This document shows, one piece after another, positions 45,801 to 55,202 of a DNA stretch of 64,000 nt (positions are counted from its first letter, which is position 1; every line of letters begins with the position of its first letter). The notes beneath the pieces are model-generated. The model was not told the origin of the DNA and searched no databases. It saw only the letters and a program-made list of their open reading frames with translations. Both the position numbers and the translations under genes were made by a program. This stretch comes from Comamonas testosteroni (GTDB taxonomy: Bacteria > Pseudomonadota > Gammaproteobacteria > Burkholderiales > Burkholderiaceae_C), in assembly GCF_000761245.1 (NCBI RefSeq), contig NZ_AWOR01000110.1, positions 124,001 through 188,000 of the forward strand. Direction: 5' to 3'.

Positions 45801-47592
45801 CTCGCGCATGAGCAGCGAGCAGGACGACTTCGACGACGAGGACGAGAATGGGGACGCCAGCCAGCTCATCGCCGGAGCAGCCGATGTGGAGAGCATTCTG
45901 AGCCTGTGTCTGGCCAAGGGCATGCCCCAGCTCATGCTGCGCTGGCATTACCGCAGCCGCCACCAGTCGCTGATTGCGGTGTCCAACCAGCAGTTCTACA
46001 ACAGCGGCCTCTACGTCGTGCCCAGCCCCTACACGGCCCGCTCTGGCATGGGGCTGCGCTTTCACCATCTGCCCGAAGGCCGCTTTGACAGCGGCGCCAG
46101 CCGCGTCAACCGCATCGAGGCCCAGACCATTGCGCGCGCCATCATGCAGCACGCACAGCAGTCGCCGCAGCTCAGCCTGGGCGTGGCCGCTTTCTCGCTG
46201 CAGCAAAAAGTCGCCATTCAGGACGAGCTGGAACTGCTGCGTCGCCAGCAGCCCGAGGCCGAGTCCTTTTTTGTCGCCCATCCCAACGAACCCTTCTTCA
46301 TCAAGAACCTGGAAAACGTGCAGGGCGACGAGCGCGATGTGATCTTCATCTCGGTGGCCTATGCGCGCAACGCGCAGGGCTATCTGCCCATGCGCTTCGG
46401 CCCGGTGAGTGCCGATGGAGGCGAGCGCCGCCTGAACGTGCTGATCTCGCGCGCCAAGCAGCGCTGCGAGGTGTTTTCGTCCATCACCGCCGACGATATC
46501 GATCTGGAACGCGGCAAGGGCAAGGGCGTGGCTGCGCTCAAGGTATTCCTGCAATATGCGGCCACCGGTCAGCTGGCCCTGGCCGACGTCAGCGGACGCG
46601 ATCTGGAATCGCCGCTGGAGGAGGATGTGTACCAGGCGCTGACAGAGCGGGGTCTGCAGGTGCAGACTCAGATCGGCATTGCGGGCTTTTTCATCGACCT
46701 GGCCGTGGTCGACCCCGAGCAGCCTGGCCGCTATCTGCTCGGCATCGAGTGCGACGGCATGAGCTATCACCACAGCCGCAGCGCGCGCGACCGTGACCGC
46801 CTGCGCCAGTCAGTGCTGGAGAGCCAGGGCTGGACGCTGCTGCGCATCTGGGGCTGCGACTGGTTCCGCCAGCCTCGCGCCCAGACCGAGCGCGTGCTGG
46901 CGGCCGTCGAAGCTGCCAGGCAGCGCCAGGATGCCCAACCGGTTCAACCGGTAATGGCCCCCCATCAGCCACAGACAACCACAGAGGCCATAGAGCGCGC
47001 AACGCAGTCCGATGCCGCAAGCGCCGAGACGGAATCGGCCGCCGGCCCTGACGACAGCCTCTATCAGGAAGCCCGCTTCGACGTTCCAGCCGGAGAGCTG
47101 CACAACCAATCCACCGCAAAGCTGGCCCAGCTGATGCACCGGGCGGTGGAGCTGGAAGGACCGATTCATTTTGACGAGCTGGTCACCCGCATGCGTACGC
47201 TTTGGGGCCTGCAACGCGCCGGCAGCCGCGTGCGCGATGCGCTGGAGCAGGCACGCCAATCGCTGCTTGTCGACAAGGCACTGGCCGCAGAGGGGGAGTT
47301 TCTCGACCTGCCGGGGCGAGCGGTGCGGGTGCGCAATCGTGCAGAGGTAGGCTCGGCCAATCTGCGCCGCATCGATTGCCTGCCGCCAGCCGAGATCCGT
47401 GCAGCGATTGCCCAGGCCCTCAGGACCAGCCTGGGCGGCCAGCGCGATGAGCTGCCCGCTGCTGTGGCGCGGCTGCTGGGCCTGAGCGCTGTCACCGCGC
47501 CGGTGCGCGAGCTGGTGCTGACGCAGCTCGATGCGCTGCATGGCAGCGGCGCCGTGGCATTCAACGGGACACTGTATCGATTGCAGACCTGA
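42808..47592 (+). CDS. DUF4011 - SF1 helicase - Vsr-like nuclease - DUF3320 protein (Hhe-type defence candidate)
   Basis: 1594 residues. DUF4011 at about 1-150 (TRNRLLSLPQ; FIEEQGVNILFLALGQLQWF). COG1112-type superfamily 1 helicase: Walker A IQGPPGTGKSQT (K341), Walker B VIDEASQIEP (D963/E964), GDDRQLPPTRFF (about 987), LRWHYRSRH (about 1044), NVQGDERDVIFIS (about 1171) and LNVLISRAKQR (about 1209). A Vsr/MTES_1575-type endonuclease domain follows at about 1265-1370, with conserved acids E1271/E1272, D1297, E1314 and D1316 (GIECDG) and RIWGCDWF. DUF3320 ends the protein (about 1412-1594). This architecture is the one I recall for the single-gene 'hhe' antiphage system. Helicase and nuclease residues look intact, so the protein should be active. 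A TGAGCCC repeat begins at the stop codon. Confidence 0.88.
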   Translation: MHADSNFAPITRQLEKSRQALLDLSTRNRLLSLPQAATARVLHFSDERTDEVYRLLAGESKAMSFAPAKAEEEQATADPSEAPALALPQPEESVDEQLDARGVAQRHRDLKLQTRLSSEKLQRRLLDMYSDARTFIEEQGVNILFLALGQLQWFDRNAPDKPRFAPLILLPVALERKSAAERFTLSWLQEDAAENLSLAAKLKADFGLELPEFNAGDDFDPRAYLAAVATMAAAQPGWQVLPDAMTLGFFSFAKFLMYRDLDTATWPPEKQLERQALIAAALQDGFEAREHLFPEDADVDQLIPVDSQRHVVDADSSQSLAIEAVRRGESLVIQGPPGTGKSQTITNVIAAAIADGKKVLFISEKMAALEVVNRRLKSVGLGPACLELHSHHANKRKVLEELKATRDLGRPRVEHREQIIHELSNVQQQLNSHSRTMHQALAPCALTPYQILGQLARLDAVQIAHLPDLLQGAQNWSPEDFHSRQQIAEALRQAASKVSPVAGHPWRGVCHLALLKLDAQRLAQQLPTLQAMLARLQQDGELLAQSLSAPAAQTIQTLHEQITLAQQLASAPAIDRQAVAGSIWDQGLDQLHKLVECGARFSQQAQNLRSSFAESAWTADWNAPRQSIAAHGDSLFRIFNSGYRAAIASLKGQLKTTLPSSRAERLNLLDSLIEAQQLRHSLSQLQIQGADAFGSLWLGEQSNWAQLQAVLGWMAGPDGQGRSAAFRQLYAQLPSPAHCADLAVKADASLQAFEDSAQSLLQGYRLDAQEAFGAADLARIPLTAFGERLVQWVAEPNALLDWTSYHATREQARAAGMAALVQQLEHESIAQDALAAILERAYYEALLRQATQAHPELVAFNGDQHSQKVRQFRALDLERIELARAQSALSHYEQVPRSASGMGPLGVLNGEIARKRGHMPLRKLFKLAGEAVQAIKPVFMMSPLSVAQFLEPGAVEFDLLVIDEASQIEPVDALGAIARSRQLVVVGDDRQLPPTRFFSRMSSEQDDFDDEDENGDASQLIAGAADVESILSLCLAKGMPQLMLRWHYRSRHQSLIAVSNQQFYNSGLYVVPSPYTARSGMGLRFHHLPEGRFDSGASRVNRIEAQTIARAIMQHAQQSPQLSLGVAAFSLQQKVAIQDELELLRRQQPEAESFFVAHPNEPFFIKNLENVQGDERDVIFISVAYARNAQGYLPMRFGPVSADGGERRLNVLISRAKQRCEVFSSITADDIDLERGKGKGVAALKVFLQYAATGQLALADVSGRDLESPLEEDVYQALTERGLQVQTQIGIAGFFIDLAVVDPEQPGRYLLGIECDGMSYHHSRSARDRDRLRQSVLESQGWTLLRIWGCDWFRQPRAQTERVLAAVEAARQRQDAQPVQPVMAPHQPQTTTEAIERATQSDAASAETESAAGPDDSLYQEARFDVPAGELHNQSTAKLAQLMHRAVELEGPIHFDELVTRMRTLWGLQRAGSRVRDALEQARQSLLVDKALAAEGEFLDLPGRAVRVRNRAEVGSANLRRIDCLPPAEIRAAIAQALRTSLGGQRDELPAAVARLLGLSAVTAPVRELVLTQLDALHGSGAVAFNGTLYRLQT

Positions 47593-47614
47593 GCCCTGAG
47601 CCCTGAGCCCTGAG
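47590..47614 (+). repeat. TGAGCCC heptamer repeat at the helicase stop codon
   Basis: Three full TGAGCCC units plus TGAG; the first TGA is the stop codon of the helicase gene, so unit number does not change the protein. Confidence 0.75.
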
Positions 47615-47617
47615 TCA

Positions 47618-47659
47618 GCAATGAAAACGCCCTGAAGAAATTCAAGGCGTTTTCATTGC
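47618..47659. terminator. Long hairpin between the helicase and membrane protein genes
   Basis: GCAATGAAAACGCC and GGCGTTTTCATTGC are perfectly complementary (14 bp), with inner TGAA/TTCA pairs and a GAAA loop. It probably terminates the two convergent genes, although no separate T-run follows. Confidence 0.6.
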
Positions 47660-47690
47660 ACCAGGCCACATGCCTGCACCACGCTCTGCG

Positions 47691-48200
47691 TCAGTGGTCG
47701 CTGCTGACCTTGTGGTCCTCGCTCTTGGCCTCCTCCATGGCCTCGGGCTCCAGCTCCTCCGCCGAACGATTCAGGTGAACAAACACCCCCCAGCCGACCA
47801 TGAGCATGCCGACGGCGATGACCAAGGCAGCGGAATACAGCAGCTTCTCGGGCTGCTCCTGGGCCTTGAAGGTGGCAACCAATCCCTCGATGGCAAGAGC
47901 GACCACCAGCACCACCATAAAGCGCGAGAGAAAGCGACGCACTCTTGTCGGGCCGCTGATATGGGCGTCGCGCACCACCTCCTCTTCAATCACTGTCTGG
48001 GAAATCTGCAGAGCCACCACGCCTGAGGCCAGAATGCCCAGAGCCTCCACCACATGCAGTGTGGCCTCCGGCTGCAGGCCAGCAGCAATCACGGCCCAGG
48101 CCTTGGTGACGGCCATCCAGATCAGGCACAACGCCGCCAGGCCGAACAGCAGGGCTATCAGCGAATGGGCCAGGATGTAGAGCCAGTGAACAAACTTCAT
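47691..48200 (-). CDS. Four-helix membrane protein of unknown function
   Basis: 169 residues from ATG 48200, which is preceded by GGAG six bases upstream; an in-frame TTG at 48212 is less likely. Predicted helices: residues about 5-33 (WLYILAHSLIALLFGLAALC), 47-67, 91-110 (FMVVLVVALAIEGLVATF) and 122-143 (LYSAALVIAVGMLMVGWGVF). The ISGPTRVRRFLSRF loop between helices is basic and likely cytoplasmic, and the C terminus is acidic (SAEELEPEAMEEAKSEDHK). Close homologues in Comamonadaceae are poorly annotated. It converges on the helicase-nuclease gene. Confidence 0.75.
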   Translation of the reverse strand: MKFVHWLYILAHSLIALLFGLAALCLIWMAVTKAWAVIAAGLQPEATLHVVEALGILASGVVALQISQTVIEEEVVRDAHISGPTRVRRFLSRFMVVLVVALAIEGLVATFKAQEQPEKLLYSAALVIAVGMLMVGWGVFVHLNRSAEELEPEAMEEAKSEDHKVSSDH

Positions 48201-48353
48201 GAGCAACTCCAAGACCGTGTTTACGATTCATCGCCGTCCATGCTTGCAGACTTGATCTGGCCGCCTCGTAGGACAGTCAAGAAACCTGCTGACTCAATGC
48301 AAAGAGCGCCCTGTTTGCCCCGGGCACACCCCAAATCTGCCTACCATTGGCAT

Positions 48354-48809
48354 ATGCCTCGCCAGAACACCAGTCCCGCAGAGTTTCCGCCCGCCATTCT
48401 TTTGCAGATAACGCAGCTGGCCCAGCACATCGTGGCCCAGCGCAAGAGTCGGGGAGAAACACAGACGCAGTGGGCGCAGCGGCTGGGTATTTCCCAGCCC
48501 ACCATGGCACGCATAGAGCGCGGCGACCCGGCCGTTGCCATGGCGACCTATGTGTCCTGCCTGTGGCAGCTCAATCCCGAGCTGGATCTGACCCGGCTGC
48601 TCGCCCCCAAGGCTCCAGCGCTGGCACCCGCATCCCGCTCGGATGCACCCTGCCTCGACAGGAAAAGAGCTGCGACGCCAAAGAGGGCCAAGTCCGCCGC
48701 CGAACCTGCCATCAAGACCGAGAACCACGATGAGCAACAGGCTCAGATCGAGCGCAATTTTGCTGCCGCCAAGGCCGCTCTGGATTTCTTCAAAAGCCCT
48801 CTGTTCTGA
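48354..48809 (+). CDS. XRE-family HTH regulator
   Basis: 151 residues from ATG 48354 (MPRQNTSPAEF). HTH at residues about 18-75: LAQHIVAQRKSRGETQTQWA then LGISQPTMARIERGDPAVAM and YVSCLWQLNPELDLTRLL, the 'R...g.tq..wA..lgisq.tl.riE.G.pav..' type seen in HipB-like and stand-alone regulators. The rest is a Lys/Ala/Pro-rich tail ending AAKAALDFFKSPLF. There is no HipA-like partner gene, so it does not look like a toxin-antitoxin antitoxin. It might regulate the divergent membrane gene (about 150 bp between starts) or itself. Confidence 0.8.
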   Translation: MPRQNTSPAEFPPAILLQITQLAQHIVAQRKSRGETQTQWAQRLGISQPTMARIERGDPAVAMATYVSCLWQLNPELDLTRLLAPKAPALAPASRSDAPCLDRKRAATPKRAKSAAEPAIKTENHDEQQAQIERNFAAAKAALDFFKSPLF

Positions 48810-48857
48810 TCGGCTTGCCTAATAACCGGCTGCCTGCGACAGGATGCCGCGAGCCCA

Positions 48858-49880
48858 TCAGTCCCCGAACCGCTCCCGGTAAGCGACAGGTGTGATACCC
48901 AGCTTGCGCACGAACAGATGTCTCAGCGCCTGCTCGGAGCCGAGGCCGACCTTGGCGGCCACGGTCTTGAGGGGCACAGAGCCAAGATTCTCCAGCAGCT
49001 GCTTGGCCCGCTCCAGGCGAGCGTTTTCCACAAAGCTGCTGGGACTGCAGCCGGTCTCCTGCTGAAAGACGCGGCGAAAGTTGCGCTCGCTCATCGCCGC
49101 CTTGCCCGCCAGCAGCGCCAGCGGCATGGGCTGGTCCAGATGCTCCAGCACCCACTGCTGGGCAGCCTGCACTGCGCTGTGCTGCGTGGCCTGTGCTGCC
49201 AGGGATACGCTGAACTGCGACTGACCGCCGGGGCGTTTGAGGTACATGACCAGGTCGCGCGCCACCTGCAGTGCCAGCGCATGGCCGAAATCATGCTCAA
49301 CCACCGCCAGCGCCAGATCAATGCCGGCAGTGACGCCGGCCGAAGTCCAGAGCTGACGCATGCCGTCGCTGTCCTTGATTTCATCGCACACATAGATTGC
49401 ATCGGCATCCACCTGCACCCGCGGATAGCGCTGGGCAAGCGCCCCGGCCACACTCCAGTGCGTCGCCGCTCGGCGATCATCGAGCAAACCGGCTGCCGCC
49501 AGAAAAAAGCTGCCGCTGCACAGCGCGATCATGCGCCCGACCCCGGGAGCCACTCGCGCCACCCAGTCCACCAGCTCGGGCGAGGCCGCCAGCACCTGCT
49601 CGATATGGCGCGCGCCCACCAGCAGCACCGTGCAGCCCGTGCCCTCGGCCTCGACCTGCGCCAGAGTATGGCTGGCCTGCAAGCCCATCAAGGTATCCGA
49701 AGGCACCAGACCGGCCTGTGAGGCCACCACCCGCACCGCATATCCGTCAGGCAGGCCTTTGTGCCGCAGATGCACATTGGCATAGTCAAACACGGACATG
49801 GGACCTATGGCCTCCAGCGCCTTGAAGCCGGGGTAGACAACCAGATCGACGCGGTGGGCGCCAGCGTGATGGTGTTCCAT
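48858..49880 (-). CDS. GlxA-type AraC regulator with DJ-1/PfpI domain
   Basis: 340 residues from ATG 49880. N-terminal DJ-1/PfpI-like domain (residues about 8-185): VDLVVYPGFKALEAIGPMSV, then RMIALCSGSFFLAAAGLLDD, where the cysteine is at the nucleophile elbow, and RAATHWSVAGALAQRYP. C-terminal AraC double HTH: MPLALLAGKAAMSERNFRRV, FQQETGCSPSSFVENARLER and VAAKVGLGSEQALRHLFVRK, with the LGITPVAYRERF end. GlxA relatives govern carnitine, glycine-betaine, arginine or similar catabolism; no such genes are beside it here, so the regulon is unknown. Confidence 0.9.
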   Translation of the reverse strand: MEHHHAGAHRVDLVVYPGFKALEAIGPMSVFDYANVHLRHKGLPDGYAVRVVASQAGLVPSDTLMGLQASHTLAQVEAEGTGCTVLLVGARHIEQVLAASPELVDWVARVAPGVGRMIALCSGSFFLAAAGLLDDRRAATHWSVAGALAQRYPRVQVDADAIYVCDEIKDSDGMRQLWTSAGVTAGIDLALAVVEHDFGHALALQVARDLVMYLKRPGGQSQFSVSLAAQATQHSAVQAAQQWVLEHLDQPMPLALLAGKAAMSERNFRRVFQQETGCSPSSFVENARLERAKQLLENLGSVPLKTVAAKVGLGSEQALRHLFVRKLGITPVAYRERFGD

Positions 49881-50029
49881 ACAAAAATCAGAGCAGTTCG
49901 AGCATATACAACCAGCGCTGCAGGCACTTGCAGCGCACAGGCCTAGACTATACGCAAGCCCTCCGGGCACCTGGTTCTGGCAGGTGCATCCACTGCTAAA
50001 GTCCGGGGCTTCTGCCCCTTTTTCTGCCC

Positions 50030-50848
50030 ATGATTCCTGGACCTCTTTTCACCCTGCCCATGTTGCTGCTGCTGCTCGCCCCCCTGGTGGCAGCCGGCCT
50101 GAGCCTGTGGCTGCTGCTGCGCGGGCTGTTTTGGTGGCTGCGCCATAGGCACACACCCGCCTCTGAACGCCCGCCGTTCTGGCACTGGCCCATCGTGGTG
50201 GTGGCGATATTGGCCCTGGCCGGCGATCTATGGGGCCTGGTGCTGGCGCGCAAGCTGGTGCAGATTGAAGAGGCCGTGACGCTGCGGGCCCACTATCGCG
50301 AGAGCCGACAGCGCTTTGTGCTGCCCGAGGACTTCCGCTATGGCGAGCTGCTATTTCCCAAAGGCACCCTGATCAATCGCTACGACGCCTTTGACAACGG
50401 CGAGCGCCAGCGACCGCTTGGTCTGCGAGGACTGAGTGCGGCGCGCTTTACGCAGCCGGTCCAGATCGCGGGCGCCTGGGTCAGCGCCATCGGCAACGAC
50501 GCGTTGGAGCTGGCCCGCGACCAGCGCCTCGGCCCGGTATTCCACTTCGACCCCGACGCCAAGCAGGGTTATGGCGCCTGGGTGGTCGACCCGAAGCGCC
50601 CCTATCTGGAATGCCGCAAGGGCGATATCGCCAGCCTGCATGTGCCCTTGATCGACTATGACATCCAGGCCGAGTTTCTGGTCGGATCCCCTGACGGCCC
50701 CAAGGCGCGCTACCGTCCCAGTCAATGGGGGTTCATCGATTGCCAGGAGGGCAAGCCCGCCATCGAGGTGCAGCCGGCCTATGACGGCCCGGCGCCACCT
50801 GACTCACACCTGCCGGTATGGGGGACGCTGATACCGAATGAGGATTGA
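50030..50848 (+). CDS. Membrane protein of unknown function (2 TM, large exposed domain)
   Basis: 272 residues. Two N-terminal helices (LPMLLLLLAPLVAAGLSLWL about 9-32; WPIVVVAILALAGDLWGLVL about 53-72), then about 200 residues of soluble domain: VLPEDFRYGELLFPKGTLIN, VWGTLIPNED at the end, with repeated short aromatic motifs (HFDPDAKQGYGAWVVDP). The LPEDFRYGELLFPKGT segment resembles a surface or periplasmic beta-rich repeat, but I recognise no family. It stands alone, divergent from the GlxA-type regulator, which may therefore control it. Confidence 0.7.
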   Translation: MIPGPLFTLPMLLLLLAPLVAAGLSLWLLLRGLFWWLRHRHTPASERPPFWHWPIVVVAILALAGDLWGLVLARKLVQIEEAVTLRAHYRESRQRFVLPEDFRYGELLFPKGTLINRYDAFDNGERQRPLGLRGLSAARFTQPVQIAGAWVSAIGNDALELARDQRLGPVFHFDPDAKQGYGAWVVDPKRPYLECRKGDIASLHVPLIDYDIQAEFLVGSPDGPKARYRPSQWGFIDCQEGKPAIEVQPAYDGPAPPDSHLPVWGTLIPNED

Positions 50849-52610
<1,762 letters not shown>

Positions 52611-52771
52611 CACCCCTGAGGCGCTGCGCCTGGGCGGCCCGCGCCTTTCCCTTCTGTCTTCGGGAGGGGGACGACAGCATCGCTGCCGGGCGGCGGGGCC
52701 GCCCAGGCCCTTGCTTGCTGTCCCTTACTTAGGATGTGCCAGTTTTAGTGCCATATCCTGTACTTTAAATT

Positions 52772-52854
52772 TCATAGCTGCTTGCACATGCATTGAGCGG
52801 CTTTCAGATACAAAACTGCTGCAAACGCTTTATAAATAAGCGCTGGCAGCTTTT
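52772..52854. repeat. Dispersed intergenic inverted repeat, copy D
   Basis: Left end CATAGCTGCTTGCAC, right end AAGCGCTGGCAGCTTTT, with an inner hairpin AACGCTT/AAGCGCT around TATAAAT. It lies between frmA and fghA, immediately before the fghA ribosome site. Confidence 0.55.
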
Positions 52855-52872
52855 CTTTTAGGAGTACGCGCC

Positions 52873-53724
52873 ATGGAACTCAAGAACGCCCACGCCTGCT
52901 TTGGTGGCGCTCAGCGCTATTACGAACACCATAGTTCCGAGATCGGCCTGGCCATGAAGTTCTCGGTCTATCTGCCGCCCAAGGCCGTGATGGGCGAGAA
53001 GGTGCCGGCCCTGCTCTATCTGGCCGGCCTGACCTGTACCGAAGAAACCTTCATGATCAAGGCCGGAGCCCAGCGCCTGGCCTCCGAACTCAATATCGCA
53101 CTGATCTGCCCCGATACCAGCCCGCGCGGCGCAGGCCTGGCGGGCGAGGCCGACAGTTGGGACTTTGGCGTGGGCGCCGGTTTTTACCTGGACGCGACCA
53201 CCAGGCCCTGGGCGCTGCACTGGCGCATGGAAAGCTACATCCTCAACGACCTGCTGCCCCTGATCGGCAGCAAGCTGCCCGTGGACTTGCAGCGTCTGGG
53301 CATCTTCGGCCACAGCATGGGCGGCCACGGCGCGCTGACCCTGGCGCTGCGCCACCCCGGCCGGTTCAAGTCGGTCTCGGCCTTTGCACCGATTGCCAAC
53401 CCCATCAACTGCCCCTGGGGCCACAAGGCGTTCGGCGGCTATCTGGGCGACGACAAGGCCGAATGGGCCAGGCATGACGCCAGCGAGCTGATGAGCGCGC
53501 AAGCTTCTGCCCCCTTCCCCGCAGGCATCCTCATCGACCAGGGCCTGGCCGACAAGTTCCTGATCGAAAAGCAATTGCTGCCCGAGGCCTTCGAAGCCGC
53601 CTGCGCCCAGGCCGCCCAGCCGCTCAAGCTGCGCCGGCATGCGGGCTACGACCATGGCTACTATTTCATCCAGAGCTTTGTCGACGACCACCTGCGCCAT
53701 CATGCGCAGCAACTGGGCGCCTGA
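52873..53724 (+). CDS. fghA: S-formylglutathione hydrolase
   Basis: 283 residues. Serine hydrolase splitting S-formylglutathione into formate and glutathione. The nucleophile is S148 in IFGHSMGGHGALTLAL. Other landmarks: PKAVMGEKVPALLYLAGLTC, FDTSPRGA-type segment CPDTSPRGAGLAGEADSWDF (family DTSPRG motif), GAGFYLDATTRPWALHWRME and the His of GYDHGYYFIQSF. The start at 52873 has TTTTAGGAGT as ribosome site. With frmA it completes formaldehyde detoxification; formate oxidation genes are not in the window. Confidence 0.95.
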   Translation: MELKNAHACFGGAQRYYEHHSSEIGLAMKFSVYLPPKAVMGEKVPALLYLAGLTCTEETFMIKAGAQRLASELNIALICPDTSPRGAGLAGEADSWDFGVGAGFYLDATTRPWALHWRMESYILNDLLPLIGSKLPVDLQRLGIFGHSMGGHGALTLALRHPGRFKSVSAFAPIANPINCPWGHKAFGGYLGDDKAEWARHDASELMSAQASAPFPAGILIDQGLADKFLIEKQLLPEAFEAACAQAAQPLKLRRHAGYDHGYYFIQSFVDDHLRHHAQQLGA

Positions 53725-53786
53725 TTCTTTGGAACGGGTTCGCGCGGCCGAGACTGCCCGGCCATAGCTGTCACCCCACACCGGCA

Positions 53787-53810
53787 AAAGCCGCCTGACG
53801 GCGGTTTCTC
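53787..53810. terminator. Terminator between fghA and the VF530-like gene
   Basis: AAAGCCGCC, loop TGAC, GGCGGTTT with A/T on both flanks, between converging genes. Confidence 0.65.
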
Positions 53811-53832
53811 CTTGATGCGGCCCGGCGCCCGA

Positions 53833-54108
53833 TCAGTCCTCGGAGCGCTCCGATCTTCTCGCGTGCCGCTGCTGCTCGCGCTCATCGGCACGCTGGGTCT
53901 GTACATACAGCTGCTCCACCTGTTCGCGCGCCCAGGGCGTCTTGCGCAGAAACTTCAGGCTCGAGGAGATGCTGGGATCCAGATTGAAGCAGCGCACGGG
54001 CACGCGGCGCCCCAGTTCGCGCCAGCCGTAGTAATCCACCAGATCGGTAACGATGCGCTCAAGCGTCAGCCCATGCAGCGGGTTGCGCGGTTGTTCTTGG
54101 GAAGTCAT
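53833..54108 (-). CDS. VF530-family small DNA-binding protein
   Basis: 91 residues. [20 protein letters not shown] then [20 protein letters not shown] and [20 protein letters not shown] match the VF530 family (PF09905, formerly DUF2132), small helical proteins with a DNA-binding fold inferred from structure. A polar, charged tail ([20 protein letters not shown]) follows. ATG 54108 ([13 protein letters not shown]) is preferred; the open frame continues far upstream without similarity. Function in vivo is unknown. It stands alone. Confidence 0.85.
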   Translation of the reverse strand: MTSQEQPRNPLHGLTLERIVTDLVDYYGWRELGRRVPVRCFNLDPSISSSLKFLRKTPWAREQVEQLYVQTQRADEREQQRHARRSERSED

Positions 54109-54360
54109 CAGCGCATTGTCGGGGAATCGCTGCACAAGCGTCTGCTCCGGGGGCAAGCGCCAGGCTGCACAGGCCACAGTGCCCCTCTCCTGCCCAGCCG
54201 GGGACATATCAAGTGCGCCACGCCAATGACATGGATTTGGCTTTCCTGCGCAGCGACAAGAGATCACACTTTTGACAACCGGCCTGAGCGGCGGCCAGCC
54301 GCAGCGGGCGCGAACGCAGTTTCGCCTCAATGGCCGTGACGAGGCGTGAAGGAGCATCGG

Positions 54361-54717
54361 ATGTCCAACCAACAGCAAGTCCCCGAAACCCGGGGGGTGG
54401 CAGTGCAAATGCTGGCCACGCTCGACCTCGGCCCCGAGATCGAAGGCATGGCGGGACGCCAGCTTCGCATGCGTCTGGTGACCATGGCGCCAGGCGGCGT
54501 GTTCGGCCCGGTTCACGACCACAGGGACAGACCCGGCATGGTCTATATCCTCGAAGGATGCATCACCGACCATAGAGATGGCGTGGCCACCGACTATGGC
54601 CCGGGCGTGGGCTGGCCCGAAGACAGAAACACCACGCACTGGCTGGAAAACCGTTGCACCGTGACGGCGGTGGAAATATCGGTAGACATCATCAGGCTGC
54701 AGCCAGGGGCGAACTAG
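54361..54717 (+). CDS. Small cupin-domain protein
   Basis: 118 residues, one cupin barrel. Motif 1 is degenerate: [22 protein letters not shown] with His-x-His at HDH; motif 2 contains [19 protein letters not shown] with the His of THW. A metal site of two or three His is possible. The SD GAAGGAG is seven bases before ATG 54361. It is divergent from the VF530-type gene. Substrate unknown; such single-domain cupins are often sensors or isomerases in catabolic clusters. Confidence 0.75.
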   Translation: MSNQQQVPETRGVAVQMLATLDLGPEIEGMAGRQLRMRLVTMAPGGVFGPVHDHRDRPGMVYILEGCITDHRDGVATDYGPGVGWPEDRNTTHWLENRCTVTAVEISVDIIRLQPGAN

Positions 54718-54759
54718 GCGCTTCACGCCGGCGGCTGGCACCGCCTTGCTGCAGCCAGC

Positions 54760-55059
54760 TCAGGTGGCGCGTGGCGCCTGCACCTCGTAGAGCTTCAGAT
54801 CCCGCTGCCCGATGCCCAAAGCCGGCCAGGCGGCACGCCAGGCCTGGATATGCGCGGATGCGAAATGTGCATCCAGCGCCGCCTGATCCGCCCACAGCTC
54901 CTTCACATGGATCAGCCCCGGCACCAGCACATCCTCGGCATATCCGTACTCGAGACAGCCGGGCTCCGCACGCGAGGCGTCCACCATGGCACGCATGGCG
55001 GGCCGGGCAAGGGCCAGATTCTCGGATGGCAAACGCACCGTACCCACGATCAACAGCAT
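54760..55059 (-). CDS. Putative quinol monooxygenase (ABM superfamily)
   Basis: 99 residues. One antibiotic-biosynthesis-monooxygenase (ABM) fold: LLIVGTVRLPSENLALARPA, MVDASRAEPGCLEYGYAEDV ('s..epGcl.Y....d'), IHVKELWADQAALDAHFAS ('.v.E.w.d.eal..H..s.h') and a final strand with LKLYEVQAP. YgiN-type members act on quinols or simply dimerise in electron-transfer stress. It follows mobA on the same strand after a terminator, so a direct link to hydroxybenzoate catabolism is not established. Confidence 0.8.
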   Translation of the reverse strand: MLLIVGTVRLPSENLALARPAMRAMVDASRAEPGCLEYGYAEDVLVPGLIHVKELWADQAALDAHFASAHIQAWRAAWPALGIGQRDLKLYEVQAPRAT

Positions 55060-55124
55060 GTCTTCTCCCCTTCAGCACAGGCAAACATCGTAGCAAGCAG
55101 CGCACACTCACCCTGCCCCGGACG

Positions 55125-55151
55125 CAAAAAAGGGAGGGCCATGCCCTCCCT
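55125..55151 (-). terminator. Terminator after mobA
   Basis: On the minus strand AGGGAGGGC and GCCCTCCCT form the stem, followed by a T-run (plus-strand A-run near 55125-55130). Confidence 0.8.
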
Positions 55152-55202
55152 GAAACACCTTCCAGGCGTTGATGCTGCTCAGCAGCCCTGGGTCACAGAC
55201 TC

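Noticed and set aside
48354-48809. HipB-type antitoxin of a toxin-antitoxin pair
   Set aside because: No HipA-like kinase or other toxin gene adjoins it; the next genes are unrelated.
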